From positions 1,380,858 through 1,444,857 of the forward strand of contig NMRA01000031.1 of NCBI GenBank assembly GCA_002633005.1: a stretch of 64,000 nucleotides of DNA. The letters run 5' to 3'. The position numbers were made by a program, and so were the translations under genes. The DNA comes from Phoronis australis (taxonomy: Eukaryota; Phoronida; Phoronidae). Every line of letters starts with the position of its first letter. Positions within the stretch are counted from its first letter, which is position 1. Of the stretch, positions 22,419 through 33,519 are shown in pieces. The notes under the pieces were generated by a model. The model did no database searches, was not told the DNA's origin, and saw nothing but the letters and a program-made list of their open reading frames with translations.

Positions 22419-23040
22419 TTGCGGCAAAGCGGTGCCGTAGTCAATAACTTTCAGTCCACAGTTATCTCTTGACTCGGACCCGATTAGCGAATGGAAAGTC
22501 TTTCGCCAAATGTTTACTGACCTCCAGAGCAAGCTGTTTTTCTTAACACTAGGCCTACTAGCCCCATTGGGGTGGCTGGACTCTTGGTGTTGAATTTTGG
22601 CCCTGGTGAAGACAAAACGGCAGACCTTTGAGACTCTGTTGACCAAATTCGAGCACCACATTGTCGACAACGTGAACATAACCGTGACATACCAACGTTA
22701 TCGGACACAGTATGATGTGTTTTTCAAAGCACTTCAGCAAGGACCTTAGCAAAACCTGGACTTCTGTGACTGCTTGCGTGAGGATTTGCTAGGTGACCGC
22801 ATTGTGATTGGTAGGGCCTACCAGTGATGTTCATGTCCACAAGCAGTTACTGGAGCTCCGTGATCTCACTTTAAACAAATAGCCGTGGATCTGTGCTGTG
22901 CTCAATGCTAACGATACTGCGCAACAGTTGCGTCCAATTAACCGCCCTGGACCGGAATCAGGCACAGTGAACAAAGTGACTTTATCCCAGAACTCGTCGT
23001 TAGCGCACGATCCACTGTCTGTTCTGTGACGGTAACCACA

Positions 23041-23217
23041 TACGAAAGAAAGAACTCTGTCCAGCCACTGAAGGGCAAGATTTGTCCGTCGTGCCGTAAG
23101 CCTAACCACTTTGCAGTTTGTTGCGAAAACTCTTCCCAAAAGCCTTTTCGTGTCGTCACTGAACACCCAGATGACGAGTTTGTATTGTCTCAGTGTTCAG
23201 CCATTCGTGCAATCTAA
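23041..23217 (+). pseudogene. Gag-like zinc-knuckle remnant
   Basis: Open frame with KICPSCRKPNHFAVCC, a CCHC-like knuckle (C-x2-C-x4-H-x3/4-C), typical of the gag end of Gypsy elements. Confidence 0.55.
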
Positions 23218-23283
23218 CCATGAGCTCGCGCTGTCACTGCGCCACGAATGACGGCTCTCAATTAAGACCTGATTTATGCAAAC

Positions 23284-23571
23284 ATGTTACTTAGTGGGAG
23301 CCCCATCACATTTCGAGTCGACCCTGGTGCAACTGTCAATTTACCACGTAGGTACGTTGAGGGACTCACCCTTCAACCCCGCTCAACCACTAAACTCCAA
23401 ATGTGGAACAAACAGACCTCCCCTGATGAAGGAACTGTGCGCCTCGCCGTCAACAATTCCAAGACAACGTGTGAGTATGATCTCCTATTCCATGTTGTGA
23501 GTGACGACTTTACTCCTTTACTTATCTGCGGAACAAATGGGAATAGTCACCGTCAACCATCAGATCCTTGA
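23284..23571 (+). pseudogene. Retroelement aspartic-protease remnant
   Basis: FRVDPGATVNLPRRYV has the position and pattern of the family's D-T/S-G-A active-site block, but the catalytic context reads D-P-G, so it is probably dead. Followed by DLLFHVV and LLICGTNG, matching the second half of such proteases. Confidence 0.5.
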
Positions 23572-23765
23572 ACCTGCAAGCACAGTGCACTCTTTTGCAA
23601 TTTTTCTGACTGTCGTGCAGCTAAGACCATTGCCGATCAGTCAATTTTCCCTCATGTTTTTGATGAGCAACTTGGTACATTTCAAGACCCAGTGTATCTC
23701 ACGACGGATCAGTCTGTTAAACCTGTAAAATGTCCTCCATGGCGTATTCCTGTTGCCCAAGAGCT

Positions 23766-24156
23766 CGTTGTGGAGTGCGATTCCTCTGAGAACGGCCTAG
23801 GTGCTGCGTTTCCAAGATGCCGGGCAAGCCTATTGCTTATGCATCAAGAGCTCTGATTCCTACAGAAGCTAGGTATGCTTCCCGGCATAGAGCATGAATA
23901 TCTTGCCATTGTGTACACTCTCGAAAGACTTCATCAGTTTACTTTCTCCAGAAGAGTCACAGTGATCTCTGGTCACAAGCCATTACATGCGATGGTGCAG
24001 AAGCCCACACGCAAGTCCCCTAGGCGATTGCATGTAATGTTCATGAGAATACATAATTATGATGCTGACATTCAGTGGCAACCTGGTAAACGTATGTTAA
24101 AATCTGATATGCTGTCAAGAGCAACCACTCAGAAACCCACTGCTGAGGAAGCATAA
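23766..24156 (+). pseudogene. RNase H domain of the Gypsy-type element (frameshifted)
   Basis: ECDSSENGLGAAF begins the domain, followed after a frame change by the Y-A-S-R-A-L type block. A second frame change near 23880 leads into HEYLAIVYTLERLHQFTF and VISGHKPLHAMVQKP, and the domain ends WQPGKRMLKSDMLSRA. The reverse transcriptase that should precede it is missing: the sequence jumps from a CPPWRIPVA block at about 23745 directly to RNase H. Confidence 0.8.
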
Positions 24157-24559
24157 TTGTCGTACGTTAGTTCTGTGACATGGCTTCCAGTATCTTACGG
24201 TCGACTTACTGAACTGCAACAGAGCACAAAGTCAGATTTAACCCTTCAGCAACTCGCTATTGTCAACAATAATGGATGGCCTCAGAACAAAGACGATCTT
24301 CCACTGTCGCTTCGACCCATGTTCTCCATTCTTGACGAGCACTCTCGGAGTGATGGTCTGAATTTCTCAGGGGAGAGAGTTGTTGTCCGTTTTCGCATGC
24401 AGGCTCAAATGAAGAATCTCCCCATGAGCCACACCTCGGTGTTGAAAGTACTTTACATACAGCACGAGAATGCTTATACTGGCCAGGGATGACTGACGAA
24501 ATAAAATAGCTCATTCAACAATGTGATGCTTGCAGAACTTTACGAGAGAGCACAGCCAA

Positions 24560-24715
24560 CAGGGGCAGATTCAAGATTTTGAGTTAAAGGGGGCCAGGGC
24601 TGACTATTACCAAGGATTTTTCCCGTCAGGCATTCGCACCCCCGAACTGCCAAATGGAATATGGGGGAATTTTAGGGGGACCATGGCCCCCTTGGCCCTC
24701 CTCTAAATCCGCCAC
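24560..24715. mobile_element. Small hAT-like non-autonomous element inside the Gypsy copy
   Basis: 156 bp, starting CAGGGGCAGATTCAAGATTT and ending AAATCCGCCAC, flanked on both sides by CAGCCAA (24553-24559 and 24716-24722). That is consistent with an approximately 8-bp hAT-type target duplication. It separates the zinc-binding segment from the integrase, so it landed after the retroelement. Confidence 0.75.
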
Positions 24716-24739
24716 CAGCCAAAGGTCCCTGGGCTCACA

Positions 24740-25140
24740 CGATACCCCTCTCGCCCCTGGGACTGAAAAGGTGGGCATGGATATATTTTCCCTTGATGGT
24801 GAAGACTCTCACATGCTTGTCGATTACTACTTTAACTTCTGGGAAGTGGATCGTCTTCCTTCATTGTCTGTGTCGGCCATCATTAAGAAGATAAAAACCC
24901 ATTTTGCTCCGCGTTATGGAACTCCTTCCGTGATCATGTCAGATCGAGGAAGTAAATACACCAGCAAGGAATTCCGATCTTCCATACGCAAGTGGGATTG
25001 TACGCATTATACGAGTTCGCCAAAACACTCCTAGTCAAACGGAAAGGTCGAATCAGCGGTCAAGGCAGCCAAGACTTTACTTCGCAAGTGTAAGAGATCT
25101 CAGACAGATATTTGGCTATTCTGTAGTCGTGTAATAACCC
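24740..25140 (+). pseudogene. Integrase core remnant of the Gypsy-type element
   Basis: EKVGMDIFSLDG, VDYYFNFWEVDRLPSL, SVIMSDRGSKYTSKEF and, after an in-frame stop, NGKVESAVKAAKTLLRKC give the D, D and E positions of a retroviral-type integrase core. A further C-terminal stretch continues to about 25620 in shifted frames. Confidence 0.8.
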
Positions 25141-25752
25141 ACAACAAGGTGTGGGTAGCAGTCCAGCTCAACCATTACTCGGTCGTCGAACACGGTCTGT
25201 GGTGCCTCTCACCACCAGATTGTTAGCTGTGACGTGGCGAGGCCTCACACTTATATTACAGCGACAGTTACAATTAAAGAAACGGCCCGTTTACAAGCTC
25301 AACGTTACAATCAACATGCCAAGGACTTATCTCACCTCCTGGAAGGTGACTCTGTGCGAACTCAACCATGTCAACCTGGCATTAAGGAGTGGGAGAAAGG
25401 AATTGTGACAAAGCTAGTTGGTGACAGAGATCTTACGAAGTGCAAACCCCTAACGGACTTTACAAACTCAATAGAGTGCACCTCCGCAAATCCTATGAAC
25501 CTCCGTCCACTGTATCGGGCGATACTCTCTCTGATGCACAAACCTCGCGATGCCGTAATGTCTAGTGATTCCACGAGACATGTTCCCAACAGACCAGTGA
25601 TTGACGACCACCATCCTACTTAAAGGACTATGTCGCGACTTAATGTACTTCATGTGTGGACTATTAGTTCTTGGCTATAGACTTCTTAAATCTAGTTCAG
25701 TTGGGATGTTATTTTTGTTTTTCATTTTTTATTTTTTATTTTTTCGGGAGGA

Positions 25753-25887
25753 TGTTTCAATATCGTTTAGTTTTATCGCCAGTAAATAGATGGCGTTGCA
25801 AACCTCTCTCGTTCTGAAATAAGTGTCATTTCGGCTAACACGCGAATTAAAGTTTTATTCGCACTAATTCCAGCCAATCTTGAAACA
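25753..25887 (+). repeat. Right LTR of the Gypsy-type element
   Basis: Begins TGTTTCAATATCG and ends near TTGAAACA. Contains a possible AATTAAAG signal. Partner of the left LTR. Confidence 0.6.
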
Positions 25888-26054
25888 AGAAGTACCCGGG
25901 CACTGTGAAATTTCGGGGTCTAACGGAGCTCAACAGGCACATTTGATCCTTGCTGCATTTTGACGAGTTTTCATACCTTGCTGGGTAGGGCCTACCGAGC
26001 TGCCAGTCTCCATTGCCCAGAATCCATTCATTTCAATAAGAAACGGAAACTGAT

Positions 26055-26131
26055 TTTTTGAGAAAAGAGATCTAAATCAAAATTCATTGTTACGAAAATG
26101 AGTTTTGATTTAGATGACTTTTCTCTCAAAA
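26055..26131. repeat. Long hairpin
   Basis: TTGAGAAAAGAGATCTAAAT at the left pairs with ATTTAGATGACTTTTCTCTC at the right; the arms are about 34 bases with an 8-base loop. Confidence 0.75.
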
Positions 26132-26409
26132 GGCGGGGTTGTTATCCATCATCAATGTTTAACCCTACTGCCCACGAACTTGAACAAATCGTCAGTAATA
26201 TAGCCGGTCCAGAGTTCAGTAGTAAGACATTTTTATCTCACGATCGAAGTACAAAGAAGAATGAATAATGAGGAAACGATATTTACAAAATGCCATGGTT
26301 GTCACAGTGGATCACTATTTAGGCAAGGTGGTTTTAGTTAACGTTGTACTAGAAGTGGGCCTAAACATGGAAATCGAGAAAAGGGTCCACAAAATTTGTT
26401 TCAACCAAG

Positions 26410-26500
26410 TTTCCGCATGCCTCTTGGAAAGCAATGCTATCACTGAAGAGGATATCCCCATTTTGAATATCACAATGAATAAATAAATAAATAAATTATA
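26410..26500 (+). mobile_element. 3' tail of a non-LTR retrotransposon
   Basis: CTCTTGGAAAGCAATGCTAT, then CACTGAAGAGG, a TTTTGAATATCACAAT block and (AATA)n. The same tail is at 52905-52985. A shared 3' end with a simple-repeat tail is typical of LINEs or SINEs mobilised by them. Confidence 0.6.
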
Positions 26501-27238
26501 GAATTTCAAACTTAGCCTTATTACTGTAAGCATCGCTTTTTTGTTCTGATTGCTTGGTTTAAAATCATTCTGATTCCCATTTTGGCTACCATTCTACTTC
26601 ACGCTTTGATCTCACAACGCTTTGAGAGGAGAAAGACCACAGAATGTATCGTACGTGACGTCAACGTGTCAGGAATTTATCACTGAATGCAATTCGTGAC
26701 TGTGAACGTTTGGAACAAAAGTGGAATGTACACACATTGCTAACAGTTTTTCCAACATTAAATAAGTTAAATATTATCTTTCTGCTTTACCCTCACGTAA
26801 CCAGTGTCTCGTGACTGCCGTCAAAATCATTTAATTTCTGAAATACATAGGCTGGCGTCTTCTGTCTGAACTAAACCACACTCATCAAATGCCAATGTAT
26901 TATTACCGTATTTAACTGATAAAGTGGTCCGGCGGCCTTGATTTCAGCGACTGTCTGGCACACAACTGCGAAGTTATAGTTTTATAGCTCTTTTCGATGC
27001 TAATAACTTCAAAAATGCTATCCCATTCGGCAATATTCTCAAAACGATAACGCCCTTTTAAGTCAATCCCCTTTTTGAACTCTTCGCCGTTTCTTTCTAT
27101 GCTTTCCCATTATTTCGGTGTACAGTTAATGTCTAATGCTCCTGGGCCCGAGAGTGGAGGCGAAAAAACAAACAGAAGAAATTCAAATCAATTTTCGTAT
27201 TTTGTAAATGAAGATGAATCTTTATCTTTGACACAAGT

Positions 27239-27446
27239 ACAAAAGTGACCAAAGCCGCATGTCCTTGCCATCCCTAGCAATAACCTCGAAAAAATGAATG
27301 GGGGTCCCTGGAAAATGTGATGCTAGATTATTGCTAAAGAATGCAAGGGCATGTAGCGACTTTGGAGGTTTTTGTAACCGAGTCGGTAATCAGTTCGATG
27401 TATTATGTACGAAACCGAGTCGGTACTCATTTCGATGTATAGTGTA
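27239..27446. mobile_element. MITE-like inverted repeat followed by a direct repeat
   Basis: TGACCAAAGCCGCATGTCCT and CTAGCAATAA at the left are inverted as TTATTGCTAAAGAATGCAAG and GTAGCGACTTTGG at the right (ending about 27366). Two direct copies of AACCGAGTCGGTA with TCGATGTAT follow (27376 and 27413). Confidence 0.6.
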
Positions 27447-27694
27447 GTTCGCTACTGAGAAATAATGGAAAATAGGAAATGGGCGCTTAATTACTCGCAA
27501 CTTCTTACAAGTATTAGCATTCCGAAACACACTCTAAAATGATGTAACGCATAGACCTCGCTCAAATTAGTCTGTATATTATAATGTTGTACGCCTGATG
27601 TCAAAATGGGCGGAATGATCTAACCAACGCCAGCCGACAATTTGGAGAAATTTACTTTTTTAAATATTTAAAGACTTTTCTGCGAAATGAGTAT

Positions 27695-27700
27695 TTTATT
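27695..27700 (-). terminator. Polyadenylation signal AATAAA (minus strand)
   Basis: TTTATT on the plus strand lies about 18 bases beyond the stop codon of the membrane-protein exon. Confidence 0.5.
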
Positions 27701-27717
27701 GCTCTTTACCTAATTAT

Positions 27718-28607
27718 TCAAGATGGAGGACGAACCGCTGCCTGCTCTATTCTGGAAGAGCATTTGCACGTGACAACGTCCAGCATGATTCGCTTCATGG
27801 TCACATGACTGTTCCAGTGGCGTCTCAGGGCAACGTTAAGCTTGAGCATAAAAAAGAATGTAGCAACCAAGCTGACCGTGTAAGTCGAGGCCATCAAGGC
27901 GGGATGAGAGGAGAGGAAACCGCTTTCAGAATGTAGCGACGCGACAAGGCCAAAGAGGTTACCAAGGAGTATGACGTAGTGGCCCAGCACGTAACGCATG
28001 TACCTTTCCACGCAAAATATATCGACTGAGCCGAAAATCACTACCAAGATGGTGGTAAGTCCGAGAAAGACACACGATGGAACCTCCTCGTTTTTACCTG
28101 CTGGCAGCACACGCTTTATTGCAACCGCTAACATCTGCAGGGCAGTAAACATATTCCTGACTGACGTGCACGCAAAAGTGTTGAGGACCAAGCAGACAAA
28201 GAGCCATTTTTCCTTTTCGCTGACCAATTCATAGCGCATTAAGTTATTCTGGCGATCAAACCCATACGCTGCCAGGGTCAAACAGGTCAGACCTCCAAAA
28301 AACCAGAAGCAACTTAGAGCGACTCCCCAGATCACGTCGCCTCCTGAGGTAGTGCGAACCCAGGACATGCCAAGTACCTGAAACAGTATCATGGCCGTGT
28401 AGAAGGAGTCGCTTAAATAGCGCGGACTCAGATACAGGTACACGTCCATTGTATTTTTTCTGCAGAGACAGGACGTCATGTAACAGACGAATAAACACTG
28501 GAACACACCGGTTACTATGGCTAGGATAGTTGACGTCAGAGTAGATCGAGGCACCAGTAACGAGCATTCTGTACTACTGAAGAGCTTGCTGATTGATCCT
28601 TTCTTAG
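27718..28607 (-). CDS. Terminal exon of an unrecognised multi-pass membrane protein
   Basis: Acceptor TTCTCTTTCAG, then CT completing a proline, then KKGSISKLFSSTECSLLVP and about 280 more codons to the stop at 27718. I count about seven hydrophobic segments, including ILAIVTGVFQCLFVCYM, FWFFGGLTCLTLAAYGF, WLFVCLVLNTFACTSV, GLTTILVVIFGSVDIF, YVILLGNLFGLVASL and VSLVATFFFMLKL. Short loops separate them and the C-terminus is basic and Cys-rich. The uninterrupted 296-codon frame and good splice sites argue for a real gene. Family not recognised; not an obvious rhodopsin-like GPCR (no DRY or NPxxY). Confidence 0.75.
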
Positions 28608-28631
28608 CTGAAAGAGAAAGATAAATTTACG

Positions 28632-28701
28632 AATAAACACAGAAAAATCAGGAACCCACTGTGTGGTGAGAGCACGGGTTCCTGATTTTTCTATGTTTAT
28701 T
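28632..28701. repeat. Perfect-arm hairpin in the membrane-protein intron
   Basis: AAACACAGAAAAATCAGGAA at the left pairs with TTCCTGATTTTTCTATGTTT at the right, with about 26-base arms and an 18-base loop. It lies 25 bases upstream of the exon acceptor. Confidence 0.75.
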
Positions 28702-29207
28702 TGATATATTTCATTACTGGCCAACCTCAGCGTCTATATACTTACTATAAATTTACGAAAAATGCTATTAATAAGACGTATCACTGTTCTTTCTTGTGAT
28801 TTATTTAATTTCGAACCAATGCCCGAGGTCTAATCTTTGCTCTCGAAATCGAGCTCGAATTTGATTTTTGACTTTTCCGTTCTACCCTTGTGCGAGCTCA
28901 AGATAGGTGTATAGTAGTCAGAAACGGGTCCCTAAAATTTTCAATAGAAATGTTAAACAGCTGAATAACTTACCATTTAACTAAATAGTGAACTGTTTAT
29001 AAATATCAAGAATTTGTAAAAAAATACAAATGGTACTCTACAGAGGACCACGTTCTACAGAACAATATTGGAGAGATCTTTGAACTAGTGAATACTTTTC
29101 ACGCAACGAAAATGTCACGCGACCGGACTTTGAAGCCTATCCATTTGAATAAAACTTTCACCATCTTATGCAGTCCATATCGACAGGAAGCAATTCAACT
29201 TACGTAC

Positions 29208-29325
29208 GTGTTCCGTAGATGGTGAACGTGATAACGATCAAACTGCAGCTGTAGGCTAGGGCAGCAACGATGACCAGTGCGACCCGAGGGGAACTGTGGG
29301 AACCGGGAGCCAAGCTATCTTCCGC
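29208..29325 (-). CDS. Penultimate known exon of the membrane-protein gene
   Basis: Acceptor CATTTCAACAG and donor C before GTACGTAAG (phase 1, matching the two-base start of the next exon). It encodes AEDSLAPGSHSSPRVALVIV and AALAYSCSLIVITFTIYGT, giving an additional transmembrane segment. No signal peptide or start codon is in this exon, so earlier exons exist; none was found between 29326 and 31460. Confidence 0.65.
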
Positions 29326-30519
29326 CTGTTGAAATGGCATGTATATTCACTTTATATTAATTTACCATTAACCTAAAATTAATACGTGTTGTGTTGACAA
29401 TGTGACGAGATGTATTGCTTGTCAATCGTTGGTTCTTGTGTAACTTTAAAATATCAACTGAATATATTTAGTTTTTCACCTGCCACGCATTGCGCTTTTA
29501 GCGCGCAATTTTCACCTTAATTTCGAATGTCTGGCAAATACGTTGTTGGCGACTCGGCACTCCATGTGTTTTACTGCTGTCCATGTTTAGGGTCGGACAG
29601 TTGGAACGCGGATTAAACGATGGGGTATCCGGTATACTGAATTGTCTTTGATTAAATGTGAATGTAACCTGTTTTAGTGGGATTTTTGGTGTGGTTTCGG
29701 TTTTCTGGTTAACCTAGATAAATACTCAAGTTCATTAAATTCCTCTACTGAGCGGGTTCTAACTATATTGTGGATGCGCAACGCTGGGGAGTGACGTTCA
29801 TGGCCCGAATTATTATCAGTCATCTTTGTTTACATGACTGTTTTCCATCGGATCGATGTCCAAGACTAGATCATTCCAGGGCTGTTTGAGTTTAAGACCA
29901 AGGCTAGCCTAGTGTCGATCGTAGACCCTTGCGTGAAATGTATATCTATAATGGAAGCTTTGAGCCATTGTGGAGCACTCTAATATGTGAACTTGCGTAT
30001 TGCACTAGCCTTGGTACAAAACTGTATACTAAATATACAGCTTTGTATCGATGTGGGTAAAAAGTGGTAAGATAAAATCTGACACCACATTAGTGTCATT
30101 AAATACTATAGTCTTCCTTGAGTAAACTAAATTATTTAACGGTGTTGGAAAAAATGGCGTTCTACCGTTACTCTGCTACTAAAGTTGTGGAGCGATCTTT
30201 AGCGACGGCTTTTGTCGCCATGAAATATTGCGTCACCTATTGGCCAGTTTCTTTATTCGCCGATTCTTCAATCAACTGTTCTTCTTTCACGAGGTTGCGT
30301 ACACGTCACAACAAATTATCGGAACTGGTTTCACTTCATTATAAGTTTTTAGAGTTTTGATACCAGAACACCGAATTTCAGAAGAAATTTTGCTGCTGCC
30401 AAGCTATCATCATTTCCCGAGAGATGTCGCAAAAATGTAGGAAATGGTGCGTGCGCGTGACACGAGCGTACTGTTTTCAAAACGACGACACACTTTTCAT
30501 CGTTGGAAAAGGCGGAGAG
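29326..30519. other. No gene recognised
   Basis: Upstream side of the membrane-protein exons. It contains a small inverted repeat (ACAAAACTGTATA / TATACAGCTTTGTA near 30020) and no supported exon. Confidence 0.35.
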
Positions 30520-30700
30520 TTACGCAAGAAAATGACGTTTATTGTATTGTTTTTCACTTAAATGGCTGTAACGGGCAAGGTGAGTATGGGTAGATTCCCA
30601 GATTTTGCATGCACCCCGTCCAGTCTTTAGCTTTACATGTTGATGCAAGTTTCACGGCGAGGTGACGAGCAGAATTAGTCTGGCTGTGTGCTATTTCGGG
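30520..30700. repeat. Dispersed repeat (uninterrupted copy)
   Basis: Same order of blocks as 22008-22260 (GCAAGAAAATGACGTTTATT, ACGGGCAAGG, CAAGTTTCACGGCGAGGTGA) without the inserted small element. Confidence 0.7.
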
Positions 30701-31463
30701 GTCTACGGAAGAAATACACAAAGGTACCTAGCTGTATTTCGACGATAGTCTTCATACAGTTAGCTGGCTGGCTAGTATTGCACTTGCCTCATGGTCAGCT
30801 TCTTGATCTTCTGCACTAAGCGGGGAGGAACCGCGTCTTACAGTGAACGGTCCAGGCTGCCGCGTCGTCGACTGTCGTACGACCCTCTTCCCCTCAAAGC
30901 TTGAAAACCTGTGAAACTGATAACCAAAATATTGAGTAAACACTGTCTCGGAGATTACATTTGAGATGGAAATACCTACCAACACATTTCTGGATGTCGT
31001 AACTTAGGTAGGCCTACACGTATGAAACTTAGATCTATCCAGTGGCCATCCCAGTGGTCTGTAGTCGTGGCTAGCCATCCAGCCAGTAGTAACAACTACA
31101 TGGATGGACATCAAATTTTATCTTTCTGCAACTCAGTACTAAGTTCTATATTATTATGGATCGTTCGTGGTACAGTATGTAGAAAACAGTTAACAAGTAT
31201 GGCTAAATTTACCGGGGGAGCGAATTCGGGGTCGAAGGAGTCGTAACGTTCGCTCGATTGTGAGTGCAAAAGATTTCCTCCGTTGTCAACATCTAACTGC
31301 ATTAACTCCTTGCCATCACATTTCCCCATCTGTCGGCGCAGTACTTGTGTTACGAGTCATCACATCTTTGCACGGCGCGCGCCCGCTGGAACGCAGTTTC
31401 ACATTGTGGCACCACTGATGATACACAACAGAATGTACTATAGTCTATGGTGGCACTTCGTTC

Positions 31464-31580
31464 TGATTATTACTCTGCGCGTGTAAGCGCAGAGTACTGT
31501 TTTTCCTGGGTTTTCTTTAATTTTATTACTCTGCGCGTGTAAGCGCAGAGTACTGTTGTTCCTGGGTTTTCTTCAATTTT
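31464..31580. repeat. Doublet of a palindromic repeat head
   Basis: Two copies, about 57 bp apart, of a sequence whose core TACTCTGCGC and GCGCAGAGTA form a perfect palindrome around GTGTAA. Each is followed by CTGGGTTTTCTT. The adjoining ATTCTTATTCTTCTTCCGAC and the CAACTTTGAGGCTTAA block recur at 32077-32130, implying a terminal structure of a larger repeat. Confidence 0.65.
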
Positions 31581-32510
31581 ATTCTTATTCTTATTCTTCT
31601 TCCGACCAACTTTGAGGCTTAATTACTCCAAAGTGGGTGCAGGTACGGTCTTTAAATTCAGCATATGACTTTTGACAGTATATAAATTTTAATTGGTTGA
31701 GATTGAGTTTGAATTCTAAATTTTCAGGTCATTTGGTGCACCCATGGGGTCATTAGGTGCATTTTTCTTCTGAAAGTTTGACCACTTTATTCATCTTGTA
31801 TTCTGAAGTGCTTAAAGTAAAAATCTGTGATTATTAGCATTAACCACACTTTTAATCGAGTTAACAATTAGTTCCTCATCGGGGCTCATAATGCACCGGA
31901 AGAGGTCAATTAGTGGAAAGGTTATCAAAAAATTAATATGTAATTTCCCCTACAATTTTAAAGAATTCCTTTTCATATTGGTAAACGGGTCGCTGTCAGT
32001 AACTTCCCATAATAATTCCAGTAATACGCACGCGCAGAGTCCGTTATTGTCACGCCGTGACAATAATCTTTCTAGTTCTTCTTATTCTTATTCTTCTTCC
32101 GACCAACTTTGAGGCTTAATAACTCCAAATTGGGTGCAGGTACGGTCTTTAAATTCAGCATATCACTTTTGACAGTATATAAATTTTGATTGGTTATATA
32201 ATCATATTCCATATTGCACCGGATGAGGTCGTTTGGTGGAAAGGTCATGTAATTTTCAAAATGCTACTCCTCCTTTTTTTTAAAGCTATATTTTTCAAAT
32301 TCGGTGCACAGGTATGAGTCAACATGACAATTTAAAAAATTACTTTTCTAAGTAATCGGGTCATCCAATCAGGTTTAATAGGTCAATGGTCATTAGGTGC
32401 AAACTAAAATTTTGAGCTAGACACTTCAAATTCGCGAGAAAGACTTTAGCGAGAATTAGTTTCGCTTCAGAAGAGAGGCTATTCATTCTATTTATGGTCT
32501 CAGCACAGTG

Positions 32511-33380
32511 GCGGATTTAGGATATCACAAGGGGGGCCCAATATTTTGTCTGTAAACATTTGCTCAAACCACGATTGTAGATGCGCATNAAATTTTTCTG
32601 ATTTTTCCTCTAAAAATCAAGCATTTTCCTGTATTCCCGAAGTATTATACAAGAAAAATAAGACAAAAAAAAAACGCGGAGAAAATGTCAAACAGGAAAA
32701 ACTGCATGTACCACAGACTCGAACTCACGACCTGGCATTTAGAACGCAAGTACTTAACCACACCACCACCACGATTTCACTCCTAAGTTGTTACTAAGAG
32801 ACCTCATTCTTTTCGTAATGCTTACTACATGTTTTATATTTTGTGAATCAGTTCGTATCAAATTTGTTGTATTTAAAATAGTCTTCGATTGCCCAAAAGA
32901 CCAAATCCGTTTGTTGTGTTGGCAAAAATGACGCGATTGCTTTGGAAATCGTCTTAAGTTAAGGTTTGACAAAGAGAAAATTATGAGTTTCTGAGTGATT
33001 CACTAAGGCTTCGATTAAAATTGACATTTTACCAGCAGGTTCTGTTTTTTCATCATCACTCAGATTCCATTTTCTTTAAAAAAAGAAGCAATTTTTCTCA
33101 TTGCACAGTGGAGCAGACGACGGAAACGGAGTCGTAGTGCCCAGCACCCCTGCCGGTTGCATGGGATACCGCCTTAACCATAGTTCCGCAGTGTTCCGAA
33201 CTTGACACTTGAAATTGGATCTGAGCACCCCCCTTAAACTGCGCACATTTAAATCTCGTTTCAGCCGTATAATTTTAATTACCAGGGTTAATTAGTAAAC
33301 TCAACATTTCCCTACGCTCTTGCTGTTTTTTTGCGGCAGCCAAGGGGGGGGGGGGGCNCCCCCCCTTAAATCCGCCTATG
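32511..33380. mobile_element. Non-autonomous DNA transposon, CAGTGGCGGATTTAGG ends
   Basis: The left end CAGTGGCGGATTTAGG and the right end TTAAATCCGCCTATG are inverted; CAGCA sits on both sides, a partial target duplication. Interior is non-coding with a tRNA-like block. Two Ns (32589, 33358) sit at G/C homopolymer tracts. The CAGNGGCGGAT end is hAT-like. Confidence 0.55.
32704..32773 (-). repeat. tRNA-like block
   Basis: On the minus strand GTGGTTAAGTACTTG resembles an A-box/D-arm and GGTCGTGAGTTCGAGTCTG resembles a B-box/T-arm, spaced as in tRNA-derived SINEs. It does not fold into a convincing full tRNA, so I call it tRNA-derived rather than functional. Confidence 0.4.
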
Positions 33381-33519
33381 CAGCATATCAACAAAGAGAG
33401 ATACAGTCTTCTTTTCGGCCTGTTCGAGGGTTTGGGGCGAGAGGCTCCTGCCGTTTTTTCTCTTTTCTTTACGCAGGTAGTTCTGCGAAGTTCTCGCCCC
33501 AGACACCATGTGTCGCTAC

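Larger units (their letters stand above)
22273..25887 (+). mobile_element. Degenerate Ty3/Gypsy-type LTR retrotransposon
   Basis: Short related direct repeats bound the element (GTTTCATTATCGTTTAG at 22274 and GTTTCAATATCGTTTAG at 25754, both closing near AGCCAATCTT and TTGAAACA). Between them, in retroelement order, lie a zinc-knuckle-like motif, a protease-like segment, a short remnant before the reverse transcriptase, RNase H, a zinc-binding segment and integrase, all with stops and frameshifts. Most of the reverse transcriptase is absent. Flanking target duplications and a primer-binding site were not recognised. It is inactive. Confidence 0.85.
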
